From Chloroflexota bacterium (lineage in GTDB: Bacteria > Chloroflexota > UBA6077 > CF-72), in NCBI GenBank assembly GCA_019242065.1, contig JAFAWJ010000177.1, forward strand, positions 1-7,526: a stretch of 7,526 nucleotides of DNA. The letters run 5' to 3'. The translations under genes and the position numbers were made by a program. Positions 7,338 to 7,526 of the stretch are shown in pieces. The notes under the pieces are model-generated. The model did no database searches, had not been told where the DNA came from, and worked only from the letters and a program-made list of their open reading frames with translations. The first letter of the stretch is position 1. The number at the start of each line of letters is the position of its first letter.

Positions 7338-7526
7338 GTCGTGCCCATTTTGCCCCTGGCCAGCGTGGTCAAGGTCGGCGCGCAGAGTCTGATCGACCGC
7401 GGACGTTCGCCGTTTACCCCGTCATCGAGGAGCTGGGTGCCAACTGTCGCGAGCACCAGTTGATCGTCGGCGTCGGTGCGGGTACTTGCGCCCCCCTCTC
7501 AATCCCTCGACGAATCCAACCTGTCG

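Larger units (their letters stand above)
7095..7526 (+). pseudogene. Frameshifted molybdenum/tungsten storage protein-like gene (MosA/MosB family; 3' end outside window)
   Basis: Read from the ATG at 7095 in frame 3, the product contains LHAKHLASRFASETLASMDR (7254-7313), resembling the N-terminal 'H-V-x-S-x-L-x-x-E-T-L' of Mo storage proteins. PILPLASVVKVGAQSLIDRG (7344-7403) follows, resembling the first strand and loop of the amino-acid-kinase fold (VIKIGGQSVIDRGR in Azotobacter, from memory). Similarity then continues in frame 2 from 7412 (VYPVIEELGANCREHQLIVG, then VGAGT), so about one base is missing between 7407 and 7411. After about 7487 the expected 'RARH' is lost and the frame seems to break again near 7505. 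Intact members bind ATP and pack polyoxo-molybdate or -tungstate clusters in a hexameric cage. Adjacent AOR and MoaD genes make a tungsten role attractive. The start codon has no clear ribosome binding site. A sequencing error could explain the first shift. Confidence 0.62.

Noticed and set aside
7042..7392. Plus-strand frame with a hydrophobic stretch (VVMLAFACLTILF) suggesting a small membrane protein
   Set aside because: The hydrophobic run is short, no good ribosome site precedes it, and the rest is basic low-complexity sequence overlapping the Mos-like frame, which has family similarity.

Overview
The window is a GC-rich, densely coding stretch of a bacterial chromosome or metagenome contig. 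It holds five protein genes that look functional (one cut by the left edge) and two decayed genes. The organism cannot be named from this sequence. The mix of a LysR regulator, a luciferase-like flavin oxidoreductase, a tungsten-type aldehyde:ferredoxin oxidoreductase and Shine-Dalgarno-led genes suggests an environmental Gram-negative-type lineage rich in flavin and tungsten/molybdenum enzymes. Tectomicrobia, SAR202-like Chloroflexota and some Proteobacteria are examples; this is inference only.

Left part (1-4181, all + strand): the effector-binding half of a LysR-type regulator runs in from the left edge. A 96-bp gap follows, carrying a candidate sigma70 promoter and a good ribosome binding site. 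Then comes a two-gene unit: a luciferase-like (LLM) flavin-dependent oxidoreductase overlapped by ATGA with a PA14-containing family 3 glycoside hydrolase. The overlap implies translational coupling, so oxidoreductase and glycosidase probably act in one pathway on a glycosylated substrate, possibly under the LysR protein.

Middle (4182-4834): this stretch has no intact gene. Reading across frames on the + strand recovers the broken N-terminal PHP region of a DnaE-type DNA polymerase III alpha subunit (replicative or error-prone DnaE2/ImuC), with two adjacent in-frame stops and at least two frameshifts. The last ~90 bp hold nothing I recognise.

Right part (4835-7526): on the - strand a small MoaD/ThiS-like protein ending in Gly-Gly precedes an intact aldehyde:ferredoxin oxidoreductase (AOR), a common pairing for tungstopterin enzymes. 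Diverging from moaD on the + strand is a frameshifted gene whose readable segments resemble the molybdenum/tungsten storage protein (MosA/MosB, amino-acid-kinase fold). Together these suggest a small tungsten/molybdenum locus: metal storage, a possible cofactor sulfur carrier, and the metalloenzyme.

The points most worth a second look are the storage-protein relic beside an AOR, the PHP/DnaE relic, and the LLM-GH3 coupling. No CRISPR array, insertion sequence, tRNA or rRNA was seen.
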